This document shows, in pieces, positions 1-6,365 of a stretch of DNA of 13,995 nucleotides (position 1 is its first letter; each line of letters opens with the position of its first letter). The notes beneath the pieces are model-generated. The model made no database searches. It saw only the letters and a program-made list of their open reading frames with translations, and had not been told where the DNA came from. The DNA comes from JASFTV01 sp050050615 (lineage in GTDB: Bacteria > Desulfobacterota > DSM-4660 > Desulfatiglandales > HGW-15), in contig JASFTV010000060.1 in NCBI GenBank assembly GCA_050050615.1, positions 1 through 13,995 of the forward strand, read 5' to 3'. Both the position numbers and the translations under genes were made by a program.

Positions 1-129
1 AACCCTTAATTTTTAGCCACCACTCATGAGCACCTTAGATATCCCCTTGAGAAAAATGGTCATGGCCGACAAAAGGCTTCCCATGGGGAAGGATAATGCA
101 TGCAAGCACTTTTGACCATCACTAATATT

Positions 130-2292
130 TTAGTTGATCGCGCCACCTTTAGCCAACGTTTTTTTAAGATGGGCTTTCCATTCTTGTAAATCCCCAAACC
201 TTTTGTCCAAGGCTTTATAAATCAGCGGAAGAATGATACTCGCACAAAGCTGGACATCGCCTGAATTCCCTTTTTTGGTGATAAGATCCACGGTTTGATA
301 GAAAAGGCTTTTTCCATGTGTCATCATACGCACAACCTTTTCTGCTTCAAACCGACTCATCGAGTCATGACCCCTCCTGTGATAGATCTCCGCCAGATGG
401 AGGTGAGGGGTGATATCTTGCGGATTGACGCTTGCAGATTTTCGAAAGTGGACTGCCGCTTTACCAAGCCAGCCTTTTTGCTTGTAAGCGATTCCTAGAT
501 ACAAAAACGCTGATTTCCTTAGATTCTCATCTTTCATCGATTTCATGAAATGATCCATAGCCTTTTCAGGAAACCCTGCCCTCAACCAGTAAAGGCCCAT
601 ATTAGAATTAATGGTTGGGTCATCTGGATCTGCCTCTATGGCTTTCATCAAATAAGCATCTGCTGCAAGGGAATCGCCTTCCCTATGATAAATAGATGCC
701 AGATTTCCCAAGGCATGCGAAAAGGCAGGATGTATGAGAAGGGCTTCTTCATAAAAGAATTTTGCTCTTTCACAATCGCCGAGTTCGTCATAGAGCTTTC
801 CAAGCTGATAGTACGTAATAACGACCTCATTCTTCCGCTGGATACCAGGGCTATTTAGGGCTTTTTCAAATGCTGAGATCGCCTTCTGGGGAAATCCATG
901 GTCTTGGTAATAGACCCCAAGATTATGGTGAGCGCGGAATCCGTCAGGGGCTTTCTTGACCGCATCCATCCAAAGGGTTTTTTCTGACTTCCATGCGAAA
1001 TTCCTAACAAAGGTTGAGTGGCCAAGAATGATCACCAGAAAAACGATGAAAGCTGAAATGATGCACTTCATCCTCTTTTGCTCTGCGAACATCTCCAGAA
1101 GATGATAGAGCCCGATAGCAATGGGAAGGAAGAAAAACATGGATGGAACATAGTTTCGGTGTTCAAAGAGCAGCTCGAGCGGCAAAAGGCTGGACTCCAT
1201 GAGGTGGTTTAAGAAAAAGAATAGATAGGAGAAGGAGATGAGCGGATGCTTTCTGGCCACAAAAATCAATACACCCACAGACCCGGCTATGAAAAGAATG
1301 GCTCCAAACGTGGATACAGGGTCAAAGAGAGAGGTTGAGATTTCAACAGAGTGGGCTATGCTGAGCCGGCCCGGCATAGGATAAAGCAAGAGCGATATAT
1401 ATAGCAAAATGATGCGAGACTCGGTTAGCAGCCTTTCTGTTACTGAAAAAGGCCGTTCTTCATATTCGGTCAAAAATGAAAGGATACCGTCGGTCCTTAA
1501 GTACACATAGATAAGCCCCAACAACATGGCCACGACGAAAACAATGGCCACCACCTTTCTCTGCGTACGTGACAAAGAGCCTGGCTCTTTCTGAACCAGA
1601 AGAATTTCGTAAAGGAACAGGCTCACTGGAAGAAGGGCGGCATTCTCTTTGCTTCCAAAAGCCATGGCAAAGGAGATAAAACAGAAGACGAGAAACACGA
1701 CACATTTTTCTCTTTTCTCCGTGGACCTTGCCTTCACGTAAAAGTACATGCTTATGATATAGAACATACCGGCTAGGGAGGTCATTCTTTGGACAATGTA
1801 GGTGACAGCCTGAGTCTGCAAAGGATTGATGGCCCAGAGGATCGTGCTCAGAAGGGCTATGGGATATGCTTGCGAGGCGTATTTGTCTCTGAACGACGGT
1901 AAATTAAGGGTGTGGTAGATGAACAGAAAAAGGAAAATGGAAGCACAGGCATGGACAAAGATGTTCACCAGATGATAGCCAATAACATCATGCCCGCCAA
2001 GATAGTAGTTCAAGGCAAAACTAAAGCCCGCTACAGGCCTGTAAGTTGTAGCGGAATGCTTATGGGCAGAAAATAAGGATCGCTCGATACTGCTCCAAGA
2101 AAGATCCCTTAACTGTAAGTGGGGATTGTCTTTTATGTTATGGAAATCGTCAAAATGCCAAGAGCAGTCTAGAGAATTCCCGTATATCGAAAAAATAATA
2201 ATACATAGAACGAAAATTGAGAAAAGAACTTTCCTGCAATAGGATGTCCTCGTTGCATCATTAAGATCAGAAAGTCCTTGATTTGTTTTCAT
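130..2292 (-). CDS. GT-C-like multi-pass membrane protein with C-terminal TPR repeats (TMTC/DUF1736-like)
   Basis: The reading frame opens at a TTG (2337, 735 residues); I prefer the first in-frame ATG at 2292 (720 residues), but neither start has a clear Shine-Dalgarno. In 735-residue numbering, the N-terminal half has about ten hydrophobic segments (first at 36-53, then about 122-145, 158-172, 188-201, 212-228, 235-248, 261-280, 305-320, 344-360, 366-378, 399-414, 425-440). An acidic HFDD motif at 61-64 follows the first segment, as in GT-C polyprenyl-phosphate-sugar transferases, and WAINPLQTQAV (168-178) and EHRNYVPS (392-399) are typical of bacterial TMTC-like proteins. From about 465 to 670 there are about five TPR-type helix pairs (for example HNLGVYYQDHG, LGNLASIYHREGD, LGIAYKQKGW). 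Family knowledge suggests transfer of sugar from a lipid carrier to protein. Its place directly after pilA suggests the pilin as substrate; this is inference. Membrane and TPR architecture are sure, the enzymatic role is not. Confidence 0.8.
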   Translation of the reverse strand: MKTNQGLSDLNDATRTSYCRKVLFSIFVLCIIIFSIYGNSLDCSWHFDDFHNIKDNPHLQLRDLSWSSIERSLFSAHKHSATTYRPVAGFSFALNYYLGGHDVIGYHLVNIFVHACASIFLFLFIYHTLNLPSFRDKYASQAYPIALLSTILWAINPLQTQAVTYIVQRMTSLAGMFYIISMYFYVKARSTEKREKCVVFLVFCFISFAMAFGSKENAALLPVSLFLYEILLVQKEPGSLSRTQRKVVAIVFVVAMLLGLIYVYLRTDGILSFLTEYEERPFSVTERLLTESRIILLYISLLLYPMPGRLSIAHSVEISTSLFDPVSTFGAILFIAGSVGVLIFVARKHPLISFSYLFFFLNHLMESSLLPLELLFEHRNYVPSMFFFLPIAIGLYHLLEMFAEQKRMKCIISAFIVFLVIILGHSTFVRNFAWKSEKTLWMDAVKKAPDGFRAHHNLGVYYQDHGFPQKAISAFEKALNSPGIQRKNEVVITYYQLGKLYDELGDCERAKFFYEEALLIHPAFSHALGNLASIYHREGDSLAADAYLMKAIEADPDDPTINSNMGLYWLRAGFPEKAMDHFMKSMKDENLRKSAFLYLGIAYKQKGWLGKAAVHFRKSASVNPQDITPHLHLAEIYHRRGHDSMSRFEAEKVVRMMTHGKSLFYQTVDLITKKGNSGDVQLCASIILPLIYKALDKRFGDLQEWKAHLKKTLAKGGAIN

Positions 2293-2402
2293 TTCTATGA
2301 AGACCGTGGCTAGCGCTTCGTTCCTGGACTCATACAAACGAACTTAGTATGTTGACATGTCATTGCGATTAGTGAAGAGTTGCGGCAATTCACCCGCAAT
2401 CT

Positions 2403-2418
2403 AGCTGCGGAAATGCCA
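2403..2418 (-). promoter_or_regulatory. Weak candidate sigma-54 promoter for the membrane/TPR gene
   Basis: The minus strand reads TGGCAT, five bases, CAGCT. This keeps the GG-N10-GC spacing of sigma-54 promoters but has a poor -12 element. It would start transcription near 2392, ahead of the membrane-protein gene and after the pilA terminator. The rest of 2338-2513 holds a perfect 10-bp palindrome (2353-2362), a 6-bp stem with an 8-nt loop (2380-2399) and no gene. Read-through from pilA is an equally good explanation for expression. Confidence 0.25.
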
Positions 2419-2513
2419 AAAGCGGGCTCATACTAACGCTTTGATGAACACGTCATCGCGGTCGCATCCTCATCACGACTCAAGTTTCTCCATCGGGTCG
2501 ATTATTCATTAAT

Positions 2514-2549
2514 AAAAAAAGTGAACTGGCTCGGAAGCCAGTTCACTTT
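2514..2549 (-). terminator. Rho-independent terminator of pilA
   Basis: A perfect 14-bp stem (2518-2531 with 2536-2549) closes a 4-nt loop, read TCCG on the minus strand, and runs into seven consecutive T (minus strand, 2520-2514). It lies 20 nt after the pilA stop. The plus-strand side has only three T, so it acts on minus-strand transcripts. Confidence 0.93.
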
Positions 2550-2569
2550 CAATAAATGAATCCCGGTCA

Positions 2570-2944
2570 CTAGTTAGAGGTTACGGTTCCACCCGGGCCA
2601 GTAAGCGTATAGGTCTTGTTCCCCGAGCTGTGGTAAGAAGTCATCGTATATTGCGATGCACCTGCGCCACCAGCAACGCTTACGTTCTGCGAAGTGTAAA
2701 AGCCGTAGGTGGCCCCAATCAAGTTTGTCGGACCGGGTTTGTAGGTTTGATTGTCTACATAGTAGGCTTCTTGAGCTGTTGCAGCATTTCTCACGTCGGC
2801 TTCCGCCGCTGCATTATAGGATCTCATCCTGTAAGCTGAGAACTGCGGGATGGCGATCGCTGCCAGAATACCGATGATGGCAATCACGATCATCAGCTCA
2901 ATCAGCGTGAAACCCTCTTGTTTGTTAGTAAATTTCGTCAGCAT
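2570..2944 (-). CDS. pilA: Type IV major pilin (PilA-type prepilin)
   Basis: A 124-residue prepilin. An 11-residue, lysine-containing leader ends in Gly11 and is followed by the class III signal FTLIELMIVIAIIGILAAIAIP, with cleavage and N-methylation expected at Phe12 (mature residue 1) and the conserved Glu at mature position 5. The hydrophobic helix spans mature residues 1-24. The mature protein is 113 residues, longer than the roughly 61-residue Geobacter PilA but shorter than classic pilins. The C-terminal half is rich in Gly, Ser, Thr and Tyr and has no cysteine pair. Mature Phe1, Phe24, Tyr27, Tyr32, Tyr50, Tyr51 and Tyr57 are aromatic. The ATG at 2944 has a GGGAGG Shine-Dalgarno five bases upstream. 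A sigma-54 promoter lies about 150 nt upstream and a strong terminator directly downstream, so it is probably monocistronic or followed by limited read-through. It forms the pilus fibre outside the cell. Confidence 0.95.
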   Translation of the reverse strand: MLTKFTNKQEGFTLIELMIVIAIIGILAAIAIPQFSAYRMRSYNAAAEADVRNAATAQEAYYVDNQTYKPGPTNLIGATYGFYTSQNVSVAGGAGASQYTMTSYHSSGNKTYTLTGPGGTVTSN

Positions 2945-2977
2945 TTTTTCCTCCCAGTTCTAGTATTTTTTATCTAA

Positions 2978-2997
2978 ATATCGATCATGATCAATAT
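2978..2997. repeat. 20-bp near-perfect palindrome in the pilA leader
   Basis: The central GATCATGATC is a perfect 10-bp palindrome. With flanking bases the symmetry extends to 20 bp with a single mismatched pair. It lies 33-53 nt before the pilA start codon, inside the expected untranslated leader. It has no loop, which fits a protein-binding site better than an RNA hairpin. Confidence 0.5.
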
Positions 2998-3007
2998 CAG
3001 AGAAGTC

Positions 3008-3032
3008 CTAAAACCAGTTGTTCACCTCCTTT
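3008..3032 (-). promoter_or_regulatory. Perfect Shine-Dalgarno with possible 5-codon mini-ORF in the pilA leader
   Basis: On the minus strand, AAAGGAGGTGA (3032-3022) matches the 16S 3' tail complement over 11 bases, about 80 nt before the pilA ATG. No ordinary gene starts behind it. The only plausible use is GTG AAC AAC TGG TTT TAG (3025-3008), for which an upstream AAGGA would be the ribosome site. It could be a regulatory mini-ORF, a ribosome standby site or chance. Confidence 0.35.
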
Positions 3033-3094
3033 CCTTACGTATTTGAGTTTTTGCGGTTGAGTCGTTAAACGATTCCCCTTCTGATTTGTTAGCA

Positions 3095-3110
3095 TACAAT
3101 TCCCGTGCCA
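3095..3110 (-). promoter_or_regulatory. Sigma-54 promoter of pilA
   Basis: The minus strand reads TGGCACGGGAATTGTA. The -24 element TGGCACG is perfect, the spacing to the -12 element is correct, and the -12 element is TTGT where TTGC is consensus. Predicted start is near 3084, giving an untranslated leader of about 140 nt. The next gene upstream encodes a sigma-54 activator, which strengthens the call. pilA genes of several proteobacteria are known to be driven by sigma-54 and PilR. Confidence 0.8.
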
Positions 3111-3238
3111 TGAAAACGGAGTTATCCTTCTCAGCAAATAATTATTATATTTTCAGGTACTTAACCCTCCGATTTTTCCTGCACCCTGAACCCTGTCTGA
3201 GCTCTCATAATACCCAGCGTTCCGAAATTCACATTTTT

Positions 3239-3274
3239 CGTCAATTCAGTGACGTTTTTTGTCACTTCCAGTCA
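3239..3274. promoter_or_regulatory. Candidate activator-binding site (UAS) for pilA
   Basis: Four TGAC/GTCA half-sites occur in 36 bp: CGTCA 3239-3243, TGACG 3250-3254, GTCAC 3261-3265, GTCA 3271-3274. GTGAC (3249-3253) and GTCAC (3261-3265) form an inverted repeat with a 7-bp spacer. The cluster lies about 130-165 bp upstream of the sigma-54 promoter, the usual distance for enhancer-binding proteins. Assignment to the neighbouring regulator is inference. Confidence 0.45.
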
Positions 3275-3401
3275 ACAGTCTCGGGTTAGGATTTTGCAAA
3301 TATTAGTTGACACCGGCGTTGTAGTCCGTGGGGCTCTGCTCAGGTGAGGAGGGGAACCTTAGATTTTGATTTATTTTGGACATCACTGGATACCAATATT
3401 T

Positions 3402-3421
3402 GGGGGAGGGGGGGTGGTTGG
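3402..3421 (-). terminator. C-rich transcript segment, possible Rho-utilisation site
   Basis: The regulator transcript would carry a C-rich, G-poor stretch here (complement of GGGGGAGGGGGGGTGGTTGG) 30-50 nt after the stop codon, and no intrinsic hairpin is visible. This fits a rut-type site. The plus strand could alternatively form a G-quadruplex. Confidence 0.25.
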
Positions 3422-3451
3422 ACGCTCGCCAGAGGATCATGGCGAAGGAAA

Positions 3452-4846
3452 CTAATCATGGGAGGTATGGAGCCCCAGCTTATCCAACCTGTATCTAAAG
3501 GATCTCATGCTGATCCCCAAAAGATCGGCTGCCCTCTGTTTTGAGCCGTGCGCCATCTCCAGACCTTTGAGGATATAATCCTTCTCGATCTCAGCCAGAA
3601 CCCCATCGAGATTGACCCCTTTGGAGGTCAAATCCCTTTGACGTCGATCTTGCCTGGTTCGCTCCCTTTGAAAATTTGAAAGGGTAAGACTCTCAGGCAG
3701 GACAATGTTAGAGGTTTCCAGGGCAACACTTCGTTCGATGATATTTTCCAATTCCCTCACGTTACCTGGAAATGAATACTGGCTCAGAATATCCATCGCA
3801 TAGGCAGAGATCTTTTTCACATCCTTACCAAGTTCCATGGAGAATTCCTCCAAGAAGTGCTGCGCCAGTACCGACAGATCCCCAGTCCTCTCCCTTAGGG
3901 GGGGCATGGCAATGTGTATGACATTTAGCCGGAAAAAAAGATCCTCCCTGAATTTCTCCTTAATGACTTCGCCTTCCAGGTCCTTATTGGTTGCAGATAT
4001 AAATCGGACATCAACGCTTTTCTCCTCTGTGCCGCCGACCGCAGTGAATGTGCGTTCCTGAATGACCCTCAGCAGTTTTACCTGAATGGCTGGAGAGAGT
4101 TCTCCAATCTCATCAAAAAATACCGTACCACCGTCCGCAACCTCAAATAGGCCTTCTTTATCCGTTGTGGCACCGGTAAATGCTCCCTTCTTATAGCCGA
4201 ACAACTCACTTTCAATCAGATTCTCAGGAATTCCTGCACAGTTTATGACCAGGAACGGTTTTTCTTTCCGAAGGCTTTGCCTATGAATAGCCTTGGCCAC
4301 CAACTCTTTTCCTGTCCCGCTCTCCCCCGAAATCAGGACATTGGATTTTGTCGGTCCCACCCGCTCTATCAAATCATACACCTTCCGCATCTGCGGGCTG
4401 TCACCAACCAGACAGCCGAAATGGTAACGACTTTCTGATCGACCCTCCGCCTCGCCATAGGTGATTCGTTTTTTCGATTGAAGGGCATCTTTAACAATCT
4501 TCTTAAACTCCTTCACCTTAAAGGGCTTGGGGATGTAATCGTAAGCGCCCTCCTTCATCGCCTCGACAGCGGTTTCCGCGGTGGCAAAGGCTGAAATCAT
4601 AATGACGATGGATTCAGGACTTATCGCCTTGGCCTTCTTGAGCACATCGATACCGTCAACATCCTTCATCTTAATATCCGTGATGAGGAGGTCAAAGTTC
4701 TCATTCCCAAGCATGTGACATGCCTCCTCGCCGCTGGCTGCAAGCGAGACCTGGTAACCCTCCTTTGCTAGGAGGATTTCGAGGAATTCCCTCATGCTTC
4801 TCTCATCATCAACCACTAGAATGCTCTGCGACTCTTTCCCAGACAA
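3452..4846 (-). CDS. Sigma-54-dependent response regulator, NtrC/PilR type
   Basis: 464 residues with three domains. The receiver domain (1-120) has acidic Asp13/Asp14, phospho-acceptor Asp57 in LLITDIKM, Ser85 and Lys107 (YIPKPFK). The AAA+ domain (about 145-385) has Walker A GESGTGKE (174-181), the sigma-54 contact loop GAFTGA (221-226), Walker B FFDE (243-246) and the LRER arginine region. A Fis-type helix-turn-helix is at about 425-460 ([23 protein letters not shown]). All residues needed for phosphorylation, ATP hydrolysis and sigma-54 activation are present. The start is TTG at 4846, preceded by a G7 tract that may act as ribosome site; no later start would keep the receiver domain. It overlaps the end of pyrC by 38 nt, so translation is probably coupled. 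A sigma-54 promoter with upstream half-sites lies just downstream, before pilA, which makes PilR the best functional guess. No sensor kinase gene is in the window. Family is certain, target is inferred. Confidence 0.93.
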   Translation of the reverse strand: MSGKESQSILVVDDERSMREFLEILLAKEGYQVSLAASGEEACHMLGNENFDLLITDIKMKDVDGIDVLKKAKAISPESIVIMISAFATAETAVEAMKEGAYDYIPKPFKVKEFKKIVKDALQSKKRITYGEAEGRSESRYHFGCLVGDSPQMRKVYDLIERVGPTKSNVLISGESGTGKELVAKAIHRQSLRKEKPFLVINCAGIPENLIESELFGYKKGAFTGATTDKEGLFEVADGGTVFFDEIGELSPAIQVKLLRVIQERTFTAVGGTEEKSVDVRFISATNKDLEGEVIKEKFREDLFFRLNVIHIAMPPLRERTGDLSVLAQHFLEEFSMELGKDVKKISAYAMDILSQYSFPGNVRELENIIERSVALETSNIVLPESLTLSNFQRERTRQDRRQRDLTSKGVNLDGVLAEIEKDYILKGLEMAHGSKQRAADLLGISMRSFRYRLDKLGLHTSHD

Positions 4847-6107
4847 TTTTCCCCCCCATCATAGTGAGTATGTTTCTCCCTTTCATACGCCTTCCAATAA
4901 ATGGTGAATTTTGGCTTTTTGACTGAATATCCTCCGCCTTCAAGATATAGTCCCATTCCGGGTCAAAAATGGCTAAGTCTGCGGATACCCCTTTTTTGAG
5001 TACACCCCCTGTCACCCCCAAAATAACTGCTGGATTATAGCATAATTTTCTCATGGCCTCAGGTAGCGTCAACACGCCTTCACGAACCAAGGCCTGGGTC
5101 AACGGCAAAGCTGTCTCCAGACCAATAATCCCAAAAGCGGCCCTATCAAATTCCAAATCCTTCTCAAGCGAGCTGTGGGGCGCATGGTCCGTGGCAATCA
5201 CATCGATGACATCCTCTGACAGTCCCCCTTTAATAGCCTGGACATCCTCCGGACTTCTCAGGGGAGGGTTCATTTTTGCGTTTGTATTATATCCTATTAC
5301 GGCCGTATGATCTAAGCTAAAATAATGGGGTGCTGTCTCTGCGGTAACGGGAACACCCTCTTCCTTGGCTCGTTTGATCAACGCCACCGAACCCGCCGTG
5401 CTTACGTGTGCTATGTGCACAGGGCAACCCGTAAGTTTTGCTAGAGATATTTCTCTCTGCACCATAATCTCTTCGCTCGCCGCCGGTATGCCTTTCAGAC
5501 CTAACTTCGCAGAAACGGGGCCCTCATGCATCACTCCGCCAGCCGACAGTTTAAGGTCTTCACAGTGCGATATGATTGTCAGACCATGATATCGAGCATA
5601 CTCCATCGCTCTCCGCATAACCTCGCTATTGGACACAGGCACCCCATCGTCTGAAACCCCGATCGCTCCTGCCTTGCGGAGACCCCCAAAATCGGTTAAC
5701 GTTTCTCCTCTCTGTCCTTTCGTGATTGCTGCAATTGGATAGACCTTCAAGAGATTCGCCTCATGTGCCCGCCGTAAGATGAATTCGGTGACCGAACTGG
5801 CATCATTCACCGGGTCCGTATTAGGCATGCAGGCAACAGCTGTGAAGCCGCCCGCAATCCCAGCCGCGCTGCCTGTGGCAATTGTCTCCTTGTATTCATG
5901 CCCTGGCTCTCTAAGATGGACATGCATATCAACAAGACCTGGAACGATGACCTTATCTGATGCATTGATCACCTTCAGCCGAGCCCCATTTTCAGAGAAA
6001 CAGCCCCAAGGAATGATTTGTTTTATCCTTCCCCGCTCAATGATGACATCCCGCTTTTCCACGACGCGTCGCACAGGATCAACGACCACACCCCCTTTAA
6101 TCCACAT
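4809..6107 (-). CDS. pyrC: Dihydroorotase, class I
   Basis: 432 residues, the normal size for class I dihydroorotase, which closes carbamoyl-aspartate to dihydroorotate in pyrimidine synthesis in the cytoplasm. Visible metal and catalytic residues are His62 and His64 in DMHVHLREPG, Asp153/Asp154 in GVSDDG (the bridging position that is a carboxylated lysine in class II), His181 in SHCED, His234 in HIAHVST, and Asp307 in ATDHAPHS. The set is complete, so the enzyme should be active without help, unlike the degenerate PyrC-prime proteins that only scaffold PyrB. The ATG at 6107 has a GAGG ribosome site. Eleven nt of its start overlap the stop of an upstream frame that encodes a PyrB-like tail. 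Its own 3' end overlaps the regulator gene. The likely promoter is at 6303-6275, with a terminator hairpin between promoter and gene. Confidence 0.96.
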   Translation of the reverse strand: MWIKGGVVVDPVRRVVEKRDVIIERGRIKQIIPWGCFSENGARLKVINASDKVIVPGLVDMHVHLREPGHEYKETIATGSAAGIAGGFTAVACMPNTDPVNDASSVTEFILRRAHEANLLKVYPIAAITKGQRGETLTDFGGLRKAGAIGVSDDGVPVSNSEVMRRAMEYARYHGLTIISHCEDLKLSAGGVMHEGPVSAKLGLKGIPAASEEIMVQREISLAKLTGCPVHIAHVSTAGSVALIKRAKEEGVPVTAETAPHYFSLDHTAVIGYNTNAKMNPPLRSPEDVQAIKGGLSEDVIDVIATDHAPHSSLEKDLEFDRAAFGIIGLETALPLTQALVREGVLTLPEAMRKLCYNPAVILGVTGGVLKKGVSADLAIFDPEWDYILKAEDIQSKSQNSPFIGRRMKGRNILTMMGGKIVWERVAEHSSG

Positions 6108-6207
6108 CGCCGCCTCTCGATGCTCCTATCAGCAGGGACTGCACGGCCATACGCACAGCGATCCCATTAGCCACCTGGTCAAGGATCACTGAGTAAGAAC
6201 CATCAGC
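6097..6207 (-). pseudogene. pyrB: 3' remnant of aspartate carbamoyltransferase gene
   Basis: The last 36 codons of this frame, up to TAA, encode a segment beginning ADGSYSVILDQVANGIAVR and ending GASRGGDVD. I recognise it as the C-terminal helix region of PyrB, in which proteins of the pseudomonad/delta type read ADG-x-x-SVIL-x-QV-x-x-GIA-x-RMAV. Nothing PyrB-like precedes it: the frame upstream runs directly into the hairpin and U tract at 6213-6249, so about 270 or more residues, including the carbamoyl-phosphate loop, are absent. The stop codon overlaps the pyrC start by 11 nt, as expected for a former pyrB-pyrC operon. It may survive because it carries the pyrC ribosome site, or because it is now part of a leader peptide (frame open from ATG 6258). 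Identification is from memory of the family. Confidence 0.6.
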
Positions 6208-6258
6208 AAGGTAAAAAAAACCTCCTTGCCGATAACCTGACAAGGAGGTCTCTTTCAT
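6097..6258 (-). CDS. Possible leader peptide spanning the hairpin upstream of pyrC
   Basis: An ATG at 6258 opens a 53-codon frame (MKETSLSGYRQGGFFYL followed by the PyrB-like tail) that runs through the terminator hairpin and overlaps the pyrC start. If transcription starts near 6268, the ATG is only about 10 nt from the 5' end, and no Shine-Dalgarno is visible. The layout recalls pyrL of enterobacterial pyrBI, in which translation across the hairpin relieves termination. Translation is unproven. Confidence 0.3.
   Translation of the reverse strand: MKETSLSGYRQGGFFYLADGSYSVILDQVANGIAVRMAVQSLLIGASRGGDVD
6213..6249 (-). terminator. Intrinsic terminator / candidate attenuator upstream of pyrC
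   Basis: A perfect 9-bp stem (ACCTCCTTG with CAAGGAGGT, 6249-6241 and 6228-6220) with a 12-nt loop is followed by eight T on the minus strand (6220-6213). It lies 117 nt after the rplQ stop, so it can end the ribosomal operon. It also lies within about 55 nt of the predicted pyrC transcription start, so it can attenuate pyrC. Confidence 0.85.
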
Positions 6259-6274
6259 TGAATGGGACACAGGG

Positions 6275-6303
6275 ATTATCATGCTTTCATGGATTGGTGT
6301 TAA
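6275..6303 (-). promoter_or_regulatory. Sigma-70-type promoter for the pyrC-regulator unit
   Basis: On the minus strand, TTAACA (6303-6298, 5 of 6 to consensus), a 17-bp spacer and GATAAT (6280-6275, 5 of 6) predict a start near 6268. It is the only good sigma-70 match I noticed between rplQ and pyrC, and pyrC would need it because the hairpin after it should stop ribosomal-operon transcripts. Confidence 0.6.
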
Positions 6304-6365
6304 ATGGTCACTAAAGCCCAAAACGGGTAAAACGAGAAAACCCAAAAGAATGCTAAAGCAGGTCC

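Larger units (their letters stand above)
3111..3451. other. Intergenic region between regulator gene and pilA promoter
   Basis: This 341-nt stretch contains no reading frame that I can support. It is AT-rich near 3120-3170 and holds clustered TGAC/GTCA half-sites (3239-3274) and a G-run on the plus strand (3402-3421). I found no intrinsic terminator for the regulator gene. It most likely serves as the activator-binding region for the pilA promoter. Confidence 0.6.

Noticed and set aside
17..129. In-frame continuation of about 37 codons after the stop of the membrane/TPR gene
   Set aside because: It lacks its own ribosome site and family resemblance. A stretch of this length without a stop can occur by chance, and a lost C-terminal extension cannot be shown from one sequence.
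2352..2390. TTGACA on the plus strand as a promoter
   Set aside because: No matching -10 box at 16-18 bp and no plus-strand gene downstream.
3086..3289. Plus-strand 67-codon frame in the intergenic region upstream of pilA
   Set aside because: It starts at TTG without a ribosome site, crosses the sigma-54 promoter and half-sites, and the translation shows no domain.
3344..3544. Plus-strand 66-codon frame with GAGG-like sequence
   Set aside because: Its second half is antisense to the regulator gene, and the G-run alone makes the glycine-rich part. No protein-like features.
6259..6345. Longer TTG-initiated start for the frame ahead of pyrC
   Set aside because: It would pass through the predicted promoter, has no ribosome site, and this part has no resemblance to PyrB.
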